Below, piece by piece: positions 8,989 to 18,442 of a stretch of 64,000 nt of DNA; the stretch's first letter is position 1; every line of letters begins with the position of its first letter. This DNA comes from Planktothrix rubescens CCAP 1459/22. Lineage in GTDB: Bacteria; Cyanobacteriota; Cyanobacteriia; Cyanobacteriales; Microcoleaceae. Both the position numbers and the translations under genes were made by a program. The notes beneath the pieces were generated by a model. The model was not told where the DNA came from and did not search any database. It saw only the letters and a list, made by a program, of their open reading frames with translations. The stretch is taken from NCBI GenBank assembly GCA_904830895.1, contig LR882958.1:5041501-5105500 (forward strand). The letters run 5' to 3'.

Positions 8989-9103
8989 AGGGTCAACTTC
9001 TACCTGTTTCCCACCGCAAGTTAAGTTAAACCTTTACGAATGGGTAACTTTTGTTTATGATACAAGGAAACAAGTGGTGTCGAGGAAAAACAGAAATTTA
9101 TGA
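8989..9103 (+). pseudogene. Probable remnant of a second DUF218-like gene 3' end
   Basis: A short frame ending at TGA 9101-9103 reads LYEWVTFVYDTRKQ from 9032, resembling the C-terminus of the intact gene at 7710 (LYEWGALVYN). The preceding bases, in a shifted frame, read VNFYLFPTA, like that protein's LVFYHYLPA. The stop overlaps the ATG of the next epimerase (ATGA), as in a tight operon. I infer the decayed tail of a second DUF218-type gene whose front was lost together with the glycosyltransferase 3' half. The similarity is short, so this is tentative. Confidence 0.35.
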
Positions 9104-10125
9104 AGCACTTAATTACGGGAGGATCGGGATTTTTAGGCAATTTAATTGCACGACGATTATATCAACGGGGAGAAGAAGTTAGAATTTTAGATATTTGGGA
9201 AGATCCTACCCGTCCCCCAGAGATTGAATTTATTAACTGTGATATTTGCGATCGCAACCGGGTAGAAAAAGCCATGAAAGATATTGATATTGTCCATCAT
9301 AACGTGGCTTTAGTTCCCCTAACAAAATCCGGTAATAAATTCTGGGAAGTCAACGTAGAAGGCAGTAAAATCGCCGCCGAAGCAGCAGTAAAAGCCGGAG
9401 TTAAAACTTTTATTCACATGAGTTCTAGCGCCCTATTTGGGGAGGCTGAATGTCCGATTAATAATAATACCCCTACTAAAGCGGTTGAAATTTATGGACG
9501 GGCAAAATTAGCGGGGGAATTAGCCGTTAGAGACATCTGTGATCAAGCTGGTTTACCATTAATTGTAATTCGTCCCCGAACTATTTTAGGAGAAGGAAGA
9601 TTAGGGATTTTTCAGATATTATTTGAATGGATTCAAGCAGGAAAAAACGTTTATGTGATTGGCAGTGGGAACGTTCAATTTCAATTTGTCCATGCCCATG
9701 ATTTGATGGATGCCTATCTTTTAGCTCTGGATTTAGGTCAACCAGGGATCTATAATGTAGGAAGCGATCGCTTTGGCACATTACGAGAAGGATTAGAACA
9801 TTTAATTGAGTATGCAGGAACAGATTCTCAGGTTAAAAGTTTACCAACAGGATTAACAATTGGCACTTTACAACTGTTAGACTGGATGGGATTAAGTCCC
9901 CTAGCTCCTTGGCATTATTTAACCTATCACAAAGAATTTTATTTTGATGTCGATCCTCTGCTAAAATTAGGCTGGAAACCCAAATATTCTAATGATGAAA
10001 TGTTCCGAGAAAGTTATGATTGGTTCAAAAACAACTATAATCAACTACAAGCGGAAAAAGCGGGATCTGCCCATCGTCGCCCCGTGAAAGAAAAACTACT
10101 CTGGGTATTAAAACAACTCTCCTAA
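9100..10125 (+). CDS. NAD-dependent epimerase/dehydratase (extended SDR)
   Basis: 341 residues, a second extended SDR in the same cluster. GGSGFLG at residues 7-13 is the NAD-binding glycine motif; SSSALFG and YGRAK supply the Ser and Tyr-x3-Lys of the active site, and RPRTILGEGRLG matches the RP-x-x-x-G substrate loop. The C-terminal 40 residues are basic (HRRPVKEKLL), possibly for membrane association. Its ATG overlaps the remnant stop upstream. Likely acts on a nucleotide- or lipid-linked sugar; the exact substrate cannot be read from sequence. Confidence 0.85.
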   Translation: MKHLITGGSGFLGNLIARRLYQRGEEVRILDIWEDPTRPPEIEFINCDICDRNRVEKAMKDIDIVHHNVALVPLTKSGNKFWEVNVEGSKIAAEAAVKAGVKTFIHMSSSALFGEAECPINNNTPTKAVEIYGRAKLAGELAVRDICDQAGLPLIVIRPRTILGEGRLGIFQILFEWIQAGKNVYVIGSGNVQFQFVHAHDLMDAYLLALDLGQPGIYNVGSDRFGTLREGLEHLIEYAGTDSQVKSLPTGLTIGTLQLLDWMGLSPLAPWHYLTYHKEFYFDVDPLLKLGWKPKYSNDEMFRESYDWFKNNYNQLQAEKAGSAHRRPVKEKLLWVLKQLS

Positions 10126-10131
10126 CTGTAG

Positions 10132-10156
10132 GGTGCGTAAGCGCAGCGCACGCACC
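10132..10156. repeat. GGTGCGT...ACGCACC dispersed palindrome
   Basis: A 7-bp inverted repeat, GGTGCGT at 10132-10138 and ACGCACC at 10150-10156, enclosing a GC-rich loop that is itself nearly palindromic (GCGCAGCGC). It lies just after the epimerase stop and would form a stable hairpin in the transcript, but no U-tract follows, so a terminator role is doubtful. Confidence 0.6.
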
Positions 10157-10213
10157 ATCTAACATTTTAAGGATAATTAAGAATAATTAAATCCCCTATT
10201 CTAATAACAAACC

Positions 10214-10576
10214 GTGAACAATATCAACTCAATTAACTGGATTTCATGGAGTTTAGTTTTAATCGCCGCTATTAATAGTGGAATTGGTAATTTATTACTG
10301 AAAAAATCCAGAATAGAAGCCGCCGACCCGAGTTTATTAACCCTGTTATTATCTCCTTGGTTTATGGCAGCAATTTTAGTCTATGGAATTAATTTAATTG
10401 TTTTTGCCAAAGCTCTTGATAGTTTACCTGTTTCTGTTGCTTATCCAGTATTTGCTGCCATTGGTTTTAGCTTAGTTGCCTTGATGGGAAACCTATTTTT
10501 AGGAGAGCGTTTTGGATTAAATCAAATCATAGGATTAAGTTTAATTATTGCTGGAATTATTATTATGTCTCGTTAA
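10214..10576 (+). CDS. Small EamA/SMR-type membrane protein (ArnE/ArnF-like)
   Basis: 120 residues from GTG 10214 with four hydrophobic helices, the size and layout of small multidrug resistance/DMT proteins. The last helix pair has the characteristic ALDSLPVSVAYPVFAAIGF and GERFGLNQIIGLSLIIAG pattern. Members include drug exporters and the ArnE/ArnF undecaprenyl-phosphate-aminoarabinose flippase. Lying between a sugar epimerase and a polyprenyl-phosphate phosphoribosyltransferase-like gene, a lipid-linked sugar flippase is the better inference here. Proteins of this kind usually work as dimers. Confidence 0.75.
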   Translation: MNNINSINWISWSLVLIAAINSGIGNLLLKKSRIEAADPSLLTLLLSPWFMAAILVYGINLIVFAKALDSLPVSVAYPVFAAIGFSLVALMGNLFLGERFGLNQIIGLSLIIAGIIIMSR

Positions 10577-10604
10577 AATATTAACATTTTTTTAGGAAAT
10601 TGCA

Positions 10605-11690
10605 ATGATTATGGAAAAACCAGATCAAGACCATTATTTGGGTGATTCTAAATCTATATTAGAAACCAATGATAATTCAACTGATCCCGTATTTGTAGCC
10701 GTTAAATCCTCAAATTTGTCCCCCCTAATTAAACTTCTTCGTCCCCACCAATGGACAAAAAATTTATTCTGTTTAGCGGGACTTTTGTTTGGGGGGAGAC
10801 TGTTACAACCCCAGGCAATTCTGTTATCAATATTAACGGTAATTTTTTTCTCGTTAATGGCATCGGCAATTTATATTTTCAATGATATTCAAGATCGAAA
10901 ATGCGATCGCTTGCATCCGAAAAAAAAGTATCGCCCTATTGCCAGTGGTCAAGTTTCAATTAAAATAGGATTAGCGATCGCATTCTGTTTAACAATACTT
11001 TCCCTTTTAGGTTCTTATAGCTTAGGAATAGCCACATTTATTTGTATTTTACTCTATGCTATCAATAATATTATTTATTCTCTAAAACTCAAAAATTTAG
11101 CCCTATTTGATGTTAGTTGTATTGCCTTTGGTTTTGTTCTCAGACTATTAGCGGGAATTTATGCGTTAGGAGATATGCCGACGGCTTGGATTGTTTTATG
11201 TACGTTTTTCCTAACTCTATTTTTAGGATTTTCTAAACGACGTTCGGAATTATTGTCTTTATTACATCTTCAAACTAATCAAGAAAGTTTTGATCCTGAA
11301 ACATCCCTACAGCCCGATTTAAAATCAGCCAATTCAGAACCATCTTATTTGGAGTTATTCTATCAACGGGGAAGCAAAAACCAACAACGTCCGGTGCTGT
11401 CTGAATATACCTTACCCTATTTAGATTCTCTCCTGAATAGTACAGCAACCATGACGATTATGTGCTATGCTTTATTTACGATAACATCGGGTAAAAATCC
11501 CTCCTTAGTGATTACAGTTCCGATAGTTTATTATGCGGTCATGCACTACAAATGGTTAGTTACGGTTTTAGCCGATGGAGAAGAACCCAGCCGAATTTTA
11601 ATTCAAGATCCGACAATTAAATTGAGTTTGATCATCTGGCTAATTTCTTACTTAGTAATTTTGTATTTTGATATTCATTTATTTGATTAA
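10605..11690 (+). CDS. UbiA-family, decaprenyl-phosphate phosphoribosyltransferase-like
   Basis: 361 residues (ATG at 10605; a second ATG at 10611). After a polar N-terminus of about 40 residues come RPHQWTKN (46-53), then the first Asp-rich motif ND-x2-D-x3-DR-x-HP (93-105) followed by K-x2-RPIASG. That combination, with HP-x-K-x2-RP after the aspartates, is typical of decaprenyl-phosphate phosphoribosyltransferases that make polyprenyl-phosphoryl-5-phosphoribose. A cytosolic loop ending RPVLSEYTLPYLD is the second conserved region. About eight transmembrane helices. Closing gene of the 4664-11690 cluster. Confidence 0.8.
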   Translation: MIMEKPDQDHYLGDSKSILETNDNSTDPVFVAVKSSNLSPLIKLLRPHQWTKNLFCLAGLLFGGRLLQPQAILLSILTVIFFSLMASAIYIFNDIQDRKCDRLHPKKKYRPIASGQVSIKIGLAIAFCLTILSLLGSYSLGIATFICILLYAINNIIYSLKLKNLALFDVSCIAFGFVLRLLAGIYALGDMPTAWIVLCTFFLTLFLGFSKRRSELLSLLHLQTNQESFDPETSLQPDLKSANSEPSYLELFYQRGSKNQQRPVLSEYTLPYLDSLLNSTATMTIMCYALFTITSGKNPSLVITVPIVYYAVMHYKWLVTVLADGEEPSRILIQDPTIKLSLIIWLISYLVILYFDIHLFD

Positions 11691-11710
11691 TTTATTCTCC
11701 AATAAAAATA

Positions 11711-11740
11711 AACCACAAAGACACGAAGACACGAAGGCAG
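11711..11740. repeat. ACCACAAAGACACGAAGACAC dispersed repeat, copy 1
   Basis: The sequence AACCACAAAGACACGAAGAC at 11711 onward recurs at 33592-33613 with a few changes. It is a dispersed intergenic repeat of unknown function, not a gene. At 33592 it also creates a spurious N-terminal extension of a hypothetical gene. Confidence 0.6.
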
Positions 11741-11850
11741 CAACTTCTAATACTTCCGAGGCAATTTCTTCTGGAATTTTAGAGTGATCACCGATTAATC
11801 ACTTATGATTTAATTAGAGTAGATTAGCTAGAACTTTTAGGACTTAGACA

Positions 11851-14649
11851 ATGGTATCTCCCGAATCCTCATCAATGTCTTCTGATTCAACCTTAGCACC
11901 CCTCAAAACCTGGCATACCTTGAGTGCTGACAAAGCTCTCCAGATCCTTGATACAGATAGTGAAACCGGGTTAACGCCACAACAAGTGATTGGGCGTCAA
12001 CAACAGTATGGTCTAAATGAATTAAAAGAAGTTCCCGGTCGCAGTACCTTGGAAATTTTATGGGATCAGTTCACGAATATTATGCTCGTGATGTTGATTG
12101 CTGTAGCCATTGTCTCCGCCGTGATTGATTTTCGCAAAGGAAACTTCCCCAAGGATGCCGTTGCTATTTTTTCGATTGTGATTTTGAATGGGATGTTGGG
12201 CTATTTCCAAGAAAGTCGTGCAGAACAGGCTTTAGCCGCCCTGAAACGAATGTCTTCCCCTAGAGTTCGGGTAGTGCGGGACGACAAAATGCTAGAACTG
12301 GCAGCGAAAGAACTGGTTCCAGGGGATATCATGTTTCTGGAGGCTGGGGTGCAAATTCCGGCCGATGGTCGCCTAGTTGAAGCCCAAAATTTGCAAGTGC
12401 GGGAGGCGGCCTTAACGGGGGAAGCAGAAGCGGTAATTAAAAAACCTAGTATGGAGTTGACCGAAGATGCTCCTTTAGGCGATCGCCTGAATATGGTATT
12501 TATGGGGACGGAAGTGATCCAGGGACGGGGACAAGTGATCGTCACCAATACGGGGATGACCACGGAACTCGGACGCATCGCGGAAATGATCCAGGGGGTA
12601 GAAACGGAACCGACTCCCCTCCAGCAACGGATGACCCAGTTAGGGAATGTTTTAGTTAGTGGGTCTTTGGCCTTGGTTGCCCTAATTGTAGTGGGTGGCG
12701 TGATCAGAACAGGCAGTTTTCAGAGTTTAGAAGATTTATTAGAAGTATCCCTGAGTATGGCGGTGGCCGTGGTTCCAGAGGGTTTACCTGCGGTGGTGAC
12801 AGTTACTCTGGCTATTGGTACACAAAGAATGGTCAAACGCCATGCTTTAATTCGGAAACTTCCGGCGGTGGAAACCTTGGGTTCTGTGACGACTATTTGT
12901 TCGGATAAAACCGGAACTCTGACCCAAAATAAAATGGTGGTGCAATCGGTTCAAACCTTTGATCAAGTGTTTCAAGTTACGGGAGAAGGGTATGATCCGG
13001 TTGGGGAATTACAACTGATAACCTCGGAACAAAATAACACAATTTCCTCGGATTCTGAAGTTTTAGAACCGATTTTAACCGCTTGTGTTTTGTGCAATGA
13101 TGCTCAATTACAACAAGATGATAATAAATGGCATATTTTGGGAGATCCCACGGAAGGGGCGTTATTATCCTTAGCTGGAAAAGTAGGTTTATTTAGAAAC
13201 ATTCATAATCACAAAAATCCTCGTCTTGCTGAAATTCCTTTCTCCTCAGAACGGAAGCGGATGAGTGTTATTTGTCAAATTAACAACCATGAAAATCCAG
13301 AATGTGTGATGTTTACTAAAGGATCACCGGAGTTAATTTTAGCTCAATGTACTTCGGTTCTTGTGGGCAATCAAAATGTTTTGTTAGCAGAATCAGACCG
13401 TCAAATAATTCTCGAACAAAATAATGCAATGGCCGGGAAAGGTTTACGGGTTTTAGGATTTGCCACCCGCCCTTTAACAATATTACCGCCAGAAGGCGAG
13501 GAAGAAAGTGCCGAACAGGAATTAGTTTGGTTAGGATTAGTAGGAATGTTAGACGCGCCTCGTCCTGAAGTTCGAGAAGCGGTTAAACTATGTCGAGAAG
13601 CGGGGATTCGTCCAGTAATGATTACTGGAGATCATCAATTAACTGCGAAGGTAATTGCTCAAGATTTAGGAATTGCCGAATTAGATTCTTTAAGTTTAAC
13701 AGGTCAGGAATTACAGAAATTAACTCAAACGGAATTAGAACAACAAGTTGAACAGGTTAGTGTTTATGCCAGGGTTTCTCCTGAACATAAACTGCGGATT
13801 GTTCAAGCGTTACAAAAAAATGGTGAATTTGTCGCCATGACCGGGGATGGTGTTAATGATGCTCCAGCTTTGAAACAGGCAGATATCGGTATTGCCATGG
13901 GAATTACTGGAACTGATGTTAGTAAAGAAGCCAGTGATATGATTTTATTGGATGATAACTTTGCTACCATTGTTGCTGCTACGGAAGAAGGGCGAGTTGT
14001 TTATAGTAATATTCGTCGTTTTATTAAATATATTCTCGGTAGTAATATTGGGGAAGTATTAGTAATTGCGGCCTCTCCAATTTTAGGCTTAGGTGGTGTG
14101 CCGTTAATCCCGTTACAAATTTTATGGATGAACCTTGTTACCGATGGTTTACCCGCTTTAGCATTAGCAATGGAACCTGCTGAACCTGCGGTAATGCAAC
14201 GTCCTCCCTACAATCCCCGTGAAAGTATTTTTGCGCGAGGATTAGGGTTATATATGGTCAGAATTGGGATTGTTTTTGCTATTTTAACGATTGTTTTGAT
14301 GGTTTGGGCTTACAACTATACTCAAGACACTCCTGACCCTGAACGTTGGAAAACGATGGTGTTTACAACCTTATGTTTAGCCCAAATGGGTCATGCTTTA
14401 GCGGTACGTTCCGATACTCAACTAACTTTTCAAATGAATCCTAAAACCAATCTTTATTTGTGGGGTGCTGTGGGATTAACTACAATTCTGCAATTACTCT
14501 TGATTTATGTTCCGCCCCTACAAAGTTTCTTTGGAACTCACTTTTTGAGTTTCACTGAATTATCAATTTGTCTTGGTTTTAGTGCATTAATGTTTGTCTG
14601 GATTGAAATGGAAAAAGTGGTTTATAAGTGGTTTATCAATCGTCGCTAA
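11851..14649 (+). CDS. pacL: P-type calcium-transporting ATPase (PacL-like)
   Basis: 932 residues, normal length for a type IIA P-ATPase, which exports Ca2+ (or Mn2+) across the cytoplasmic membrane using ATP. Visible landmarks in order: actuator motif LTGEAEAV, helix M4 [12 protein letters not shown] with the PEGL ion-binding element, phosphorylation motif DKTGTLT with Asp352, KGSPE nucleotide site, [17 protein letters not shown] hinge, and the M5-M6 segment [15 protein letters not shown]. About ten transmembrane helices. Starts at ATG 11851 after a 160-bp gap with a dispersed repeat. PEGL and the M6 NLVTDG favour calcium; the ion is not proven. Confidence 0.92.
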   Translation: MVSPESSSMSSDSTLAPLKTWHTLSADKALQILDTDSETGLTPQQVIGRQQQYGLNELKEVPGRSTLEILWDQFTNIMLVMLIAVAIVSAVIDFRKGNFPKDAVAIFSIVILNGMLGYFQESRAEQALAALKRMSSPRVRVVRDDKMLELAAKELVPGDIMFLEAGVQIPADGRLVEAQNLQVREAALTGEAEAVIKKPSMELTEDAPLGDRLNMVFMGTEVIQGRGQVIVTNTGMTTELGRIAEMIQGVETEPTPLQQRMTQLGNVLVSGSLALVALIVVGGVIRTGSFQSLEDLLEVSLSMAVAVVPEGLPAVVTVTLAIGTQRMVKRHALIRKLPAVETLGSVTTICSDKTGTLTQNKMVVQSVQTFDQVFQVTGEGYDPVGELQLITSEQNNTISSDSEVLEPILTACVLCNDAQLQQDDNKWHILGDPTEGALLSLAGKVGLFRNIHNHKNPRLAEIPFSSERKRMSVICQINNHENPECVMFTKGSPELILAQCTSVLVGNQNVLLAESDRQIILEQNNAMAGKGLRVLGFATRPLTILPPEGEEESAEQELVWLGLVGMLDAPRPEVREAVKLCREAGIRPVMITGDHQLTAKVIAQDLGIAELDSLSLTGQELQKLTQTELEQQVEQVSVYARVSPEHKLRIVQALQKNGEFVAMTGDGVNDAPALKQADIGIAMGITGTDVSKEASDMILLDDNFATIVAATEEGRVVYSNIRRFIKYILGSNIGEVLVIAASPILGLGGVPLIPLQILWMNLVTDGLPALALAMEPAEPAVMQRPPYNPRESIFARGLGLYMVRIGIVFAILTIVLMVWAYNYTQDTPDPERWKTMVFTTLCLAQMGHALAVRSDTQLTFQMNPKTNLYLWGAVGLTTILQLLLIYVPPLQSFFGTHFLSFTELSICLGFSALMFVWIEMEKVVYKWFINRR

Positions 14650-14692
14650 TTGATAAGTACCTAAACAAAATTAATTACACATCCTCTACCCT

Positions 14693-14752
14693 GTTCCCTC
14701 CCCCCCTAGCCCCCCGTGCACGGGGGGTTTGGGGGGGCTGTTCCGGTGTTCC
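14693..14752. repeat. C/G-rich palindromic element, copy 1
   Basis: The segment contains CCCCCTAGCCCCCCGTGCAC followed by the complementary G-run, a long inverted repeat around GTGCAC, flanked by GTTCCCTC and TTCCGGTGTTCCCTC. The same element occurs in opposite orientation at 32336-32393. It could form a very stable hairpin after the ATPase gene. Confidence 0.75.
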
Positions 14753-14909
14753 CTCTCTCAACTAGATAATTTATTTTGTGCAACTACTTATTGAAAATAG
14801 AACCCGTGTTTATCCAGATTGACGTTTGACAGCGTTAATGGTAGCTTTGCACAAGAACAAAAGCCAAACGAAATCAGAATACAATCAATAAATCCTTCAA
14901 AAACCACTT

Positions 14910-16376
14910 ATGACTTACCTGAATCTTATTTCATTTTTGGGAATTTTTGGCCTTTGCTTTATTGCTTGGTTATTTTCAGAAAATAGACGAGTCGTCCCCT
15001 GGCGAACCATGGGTTTAGGCATTGGCCTACAGTTAGTTTTAGCCTTTCTGGTCTTTCTATTTCCGCCTACAAGAACCGGCTTAGAATGGTTTAGCAGTCT
15101 GCTCGATAGTTTGTTTTATGCTGCTGATACCGGGGCTAGATTTGTCTTTGGAAAAAATATTGTTCCCATTCCCGGGCAAACCCCCGATGTCAATTTAGGT
15201 TATATTTTTGCCTTTAGAGCATTACCAACGGTAATCTTTTTCTCTGGTTTAATGGCACTGTTATATAACTTAGGGGTGATTCAAGTCGTTACTAATGTTT
15301 TTGCCAAGTTATTCTATAAAACCATGCGTTTAAGTGGGGCAGAAGCATTAAGCGGGGCGGCGAATATTTTTGTCGGAATTGAAGCCGCCATTGTGGTTAA
15401 GCCCTATTTAGAAAAGATGACTCGTTCCGAACTATGTGCGATTTTAACTTGTTGTTTTGGAACGGCTGCTTCATCAACTCTAGCGATTTATGTTAGTTTT
15501 CTAAAACCAGTTTTTCCTAATATTTTAGGACATTTAGTTTCGGCTTCAATTATGGCAATTCCCGCCTGTTTTGTCATTTCTAAAATATTAGTTCCTGAAA
15601 CCGAAAAACCCCTGACATTAGGGATGCTGCCCGAAGAAAAAGCCGAAGACAACTTAATTACGCATGAAGATGGAACCCATGAATTACAAACCATTGGTGG
15701 AGAATTAATTGATCAAATTAGCCCCTTAGATTCAGCAATTATTGGAGCATTAGATGGCGTAAAAATGTCCGTTGCCATTGCTGCAATTTTAATCTTAATT
15801 TTGGGATTACTCTCTTTGGTTAATCAATTCTCAGCTTGGTTGGGTTTATTACCAAGTCCAGCAGGAGACTTTTTTCAAGTTGTCACCTTAGCGAATATTT
15901 TGGGATTTATTTTTTATCCCGTAACCATTTTAACTGGAGTTCCCTTTGAGGATTCTTGGACAGCCTCAGTAATTATTGGTCGTCGTTTATTAGAAACAGC
16001 AATTCCCCCCTATCAAGCCCTAGCAGAAGCCGCCAAAGCCGGGTCAATTACACCTCGAACAGTGTTAATTGTTAGTTATGCTTTATCCGGTTTTGCCCAT
16101 GTTGCTTCGGTGGGAATTTTTGTCGGCGGAATGGTCGGTTTAGTCCCATCACGCCGGAAAGACATTTCCGAATTGGGTTGGAAAGCCCTATTAGGGGGAA
16201 CTTTAGCCACGCTGATGATTGCCTGTTTAGCCGGATTCTATGATAATGGAAATCCCAGTATTATGGGCGAACCCGCGGCCACTCCTCCGGCCATCAGTAC
16301 CCCAGCCGCCCCTAATACAACGGTTTCACCCGCCCCAACTCCAGCACCCAAGGTCAGTCCTTCTCCTAAATCTTAA
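14910..16376 (+). CDS. CNT-family nucleoside transporter (NupC-like)
   Basis: 488 residues with about ten hydrophobic helices. The C-terminal half shows the concentrative nucleoside transporter pattern: LSGAEALSGAANIFVGIEA (QTEAP-like gate region), ALSGFAHVASVGIFVGGMVG and LVPSRRKDISELGWKALLGG, close to the NupC family ending. Such proteins import nucleosides with H+ or Na+. The last 40 residues after the final helix are a Pro/Ala/Ser-rich tail not normal for NupC, likely disordered. Directly followed by an intergenic repeat field. Confidence 0.85.
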   Translation: MTYLNLISFLGIFGLCFIAWLFSENRRVVPWRTMGLGIGLQLVLAFLVFLFPPTRTGLEWFSSLLDSLFYAADTGARFVFGKNIVPIPGQTPDVNLGYIFAFRALPTVIFFSGLMALLYNLGVIQVVTNVFAKLFYKTMRLSGAEALSGAANIFVGIEAAIVVKPYLEKMTRSELCAILTCCFGTAASSTLAIYVSFLKPVFPNILGHLVSASIMAIPACFVISKILVPETEKPLTLGMLPEEKAEDNLITHEDGTHELQTIGGELIDQISPLDSAIIGALDGVKMSVAIAAILILILGLLSLVNQFSAWLGLLPSPAGDFFQVVTLANILGFIFYPVTILTGVPFEDSWTASVIIGRRLLETAIPPYQALAEAAKAGSITPRTVLIVSYALSGFAHVASVGIFVGGMVGLVPSRRKDISELGWKALLGGTLATLMIACLAGFYDNGNPSIMGEPAATPPAISTPAAPNTTVSPAPTPAPKVSPSPKS

Positions 16377-16377
16377 T

Positions 16378-16518
16378 AGAGCAGGGGGAGCAGGGGAGGC
16401 AGGGGGAGCAGGGGAGGTCAACTATTACCCATTACCTATTACCTATTACCTATTACCTATTACCCATTACCTATTACCTATTACCTATTCGTAATTCGTA
16501 ATTCGTAATTCGTAATTC
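16378..16518. repeat. Three adjacent short tandem repeats
   Basis: Immediately after the nucleoside transporter stop lie, in order, a G-rich tandem (AGGGGGAGCAGGGGAGGC, two copies, about 16381-16417), a heptamer array of TATTACC with occasional CATTACC (16424-16489), and four copies of CGTAATT (16490-16517). The heptamer and CGTAATT arrays recur in reverse complement at 22831-22899 and 27359-27395. These are non-coding microsatellite-like spacers. Confidence 0.85.
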
Positions 16519-16570
16519 CCTACTATAACCGATAACCACAAACCAAAACTTAACAATTTATTTCACTTAC

Positions 16571-18364
16571 ATGACGAACATTGTTCTAACCCTTAGTATT
16601 GTTATTCTAGCCTTAATTGCCTTCATTTTTGAGTGGCTTCCTGTCGATTTAACGGCGCTTACCGTTACCGTTGTTTTAATGCTTTTGAAGTTAGTCACAC
16701 CCGAAGAAGGCATATCAGGGTTTGGCAACCCAGCCACAATTACAGTCATGGCAATGTTTATTTTAAGTGCTGGAATTACAAAAACAGGAGTTGTACAAAC
16801 TGTTCGAGATTGGTTACTGAAATGGGGAGGAACAACGGCCAGCCAACAAATTTTAGTTATGGGATTAATTGTTGGGCCGATTACCGCTTTTATTAATAAT
16901 ACAGCCGTTGTTGCTATTTTCTTACCCATTGTAGAAGATTGGTGTCGCAAACAAAAAATTTCTCCCTCTAAATTATTAATTCCCCTATCTTATGCGACGG
17001 TTTTGGGAGGGATGATTACGGTTATTGGCACTTCAACCAATGTTTTAGCTAGTGGCATTTCTAAACAACTGGGATATGGGGAATTTCAGTTATTTCAGTT
17101 TACTCGATTAGGAATTATTACCTTTATTATTGGGATTATTTATTTAGCTGTTGTTGCCCCTCGACTTTTACCCGACCGCAAACCAGCAAATTTTGACCTT
17201 ATGCAAACAGAATATGGGTTAAAAGATTATGTCAGCGAACTGGTAATTACTCCCCGTTCTAGCTTAGTGGGACAAACCCTTAAAGAAAGTGAAATTCAAC
17301 GCAAATTTGACTTAGATGTGTTAGAATTAATTCAAAATAATATGCGTTTTGCTCAACCTTTAGCCGATAAATTATTAGCTGCTGGAGATATTTTAATTGT
17401 TAGAAGTAGTCGAGAGGATTTACTAAAAATTAGAGATGAAAAAGGCTTAGATATTCTTCCCGATATTAAGTTTAAACAAGAATCTTTAGAAACTATTTTG
17501 AGTTCTGGACAAGAAAAAATAGCCGAAGTTTTGATTTTATCCAATTCTCGGTTAATCGGAACCACTTTAAAAGATTTAAGATTCCGTCAACGCTACAACG
17601 CCACGGTTTTAGCCATTCGTCGCGGTTCAGAATTAGTTCAAGGTCGATTAGGAAAAGTTACCCTACGATTTGGGGATTTATTATTACTTCAAGGGCCAAA
17701 ACAAAGTTTTATTGGGTTACAAACAACCAGGGAACTTCTGGTTTTAGAAGAAAGAGATGTAGAAACACTCAGACAGGATAAAGCTTGGATTGCCTTGGCG
17801 ATTGTTTTAGGTGTTATTATTCTCGCAGCCTTTGAAATTATGCCCATTTTAGTTAGTGCTTTAGCGGGTGTAATTTTAATGGTAATTACCGGATGTCTCA
17901 AACCCGGAGAAATTTATGGTTCTGTGCGTTGGGATGTGATATTTCTCTTAGCAGGATTAATTCCATTAGGAATAGCCATGGATAAATCTGGTGCAACCCA
18001 ATGGTTAGCCGATACTTTAGTCGGTTTTGGTGGTCATTTATCCGGTTATTGGATTCTATTATTATTCTATATTGCCACCTCGATTCTGACAGAAGTTCTT
18101 TCTAATAATGCCACCGTTGTATTGATGATTCCCATTGCGGTAAAAGTTTCCGTAGCATTAGGTTTAAATCCCTTTGCCTTTATGTATGCGGTGACTTTTG
18201 CGGCTTCTAATAGTTATATGACCCCGATTGGTTATCAAACAAATACAATGGTTTATAGTCCTGGGGGCTATAAGTTCTTTGATTTTACCCGGGTCGGTGC
18301 TCCCCTGAATCTAATCCTAACAATTGTTACCCCCTTATTAATTATTTGGCTATATGGATTATAG
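16571..18364 (+). CDS. SLC13/DASS-family permease with two TrkA-C domains
   Basis: 597 residues. Hydrophobic halves (about 1-200 and 400-597) flank a soluble middle with two RCK/TrkA-C domains (about 215-300 and 305-390), the usual layout of bacterial divalent-anion symporter relatives. The conserved substrate/Na+ loops are visible as NNTAVVAIFLPIV and GTSTNVLASG in the first half and SNNATVVLMIPIAV plus GYQTNTMVYSPGGY in the second. Sulfate, dicarboxylates or similar anions are possible substrates; the sequence does not decide. Starts at ATG 16571 after the repeat field. Confidence 0.85.
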   Translation: MTNIVLTLSIVILALIAFIFEWLPVDLTALTVTVVLMLLKLVTPEEGISGFGNPATITVMAMFILSAGITKTGVVQTVRDWLLKWGGTTASQQILVMGLIVGPITAFINNTAVVAIFLPIVEDWCRKQKISPSKLLIPLSYATVLGGMITVIGTSTNVLASGISKQLGYGEFQLFQFTRLGIITFIIGIIYLAVVAPRLLPDRKPANFDLMQTEYGLKDYVSELVITPRSSLVGQTLKESEIQRKFDLDVLELIQNNMRFAQPLADKLLAAGDILIVRSSREDLLKIRDEKGLDILPDIKFKQESLETILSSGQEKIAEVLILSNSRLIGTTLKDLRFRQRYNATVLAIRRGSELVQGRLGKVTLRFGDLLLLQGPKQSFIGLQTTRELLVLEERDVETLRQDKAWIALAIVLGVIILAAFEIMPILVSALAGVILMVITGCLKPGEIYGSVRWDVIFLLAGLIPLGIAMDKSGATQWLADTLVGFGGHLSGYWILLLFYIATSILTEVLSNNATVVLMIPIAVKVSVALGLNPFAFMYAVTFAASNSYMTPIGYQTNTMVYSPGGYKFFDFTRVGAPLNLILTIVTPLLIIWLYGL

Positions 18365-18442
18365 TAGTAAGCCCTTTAGGGCTAACTCTTTTCCCTATTG
18401 CCTTTTAAGTCTAAATTAGGATTACTATAAAAGGATTTTAAT

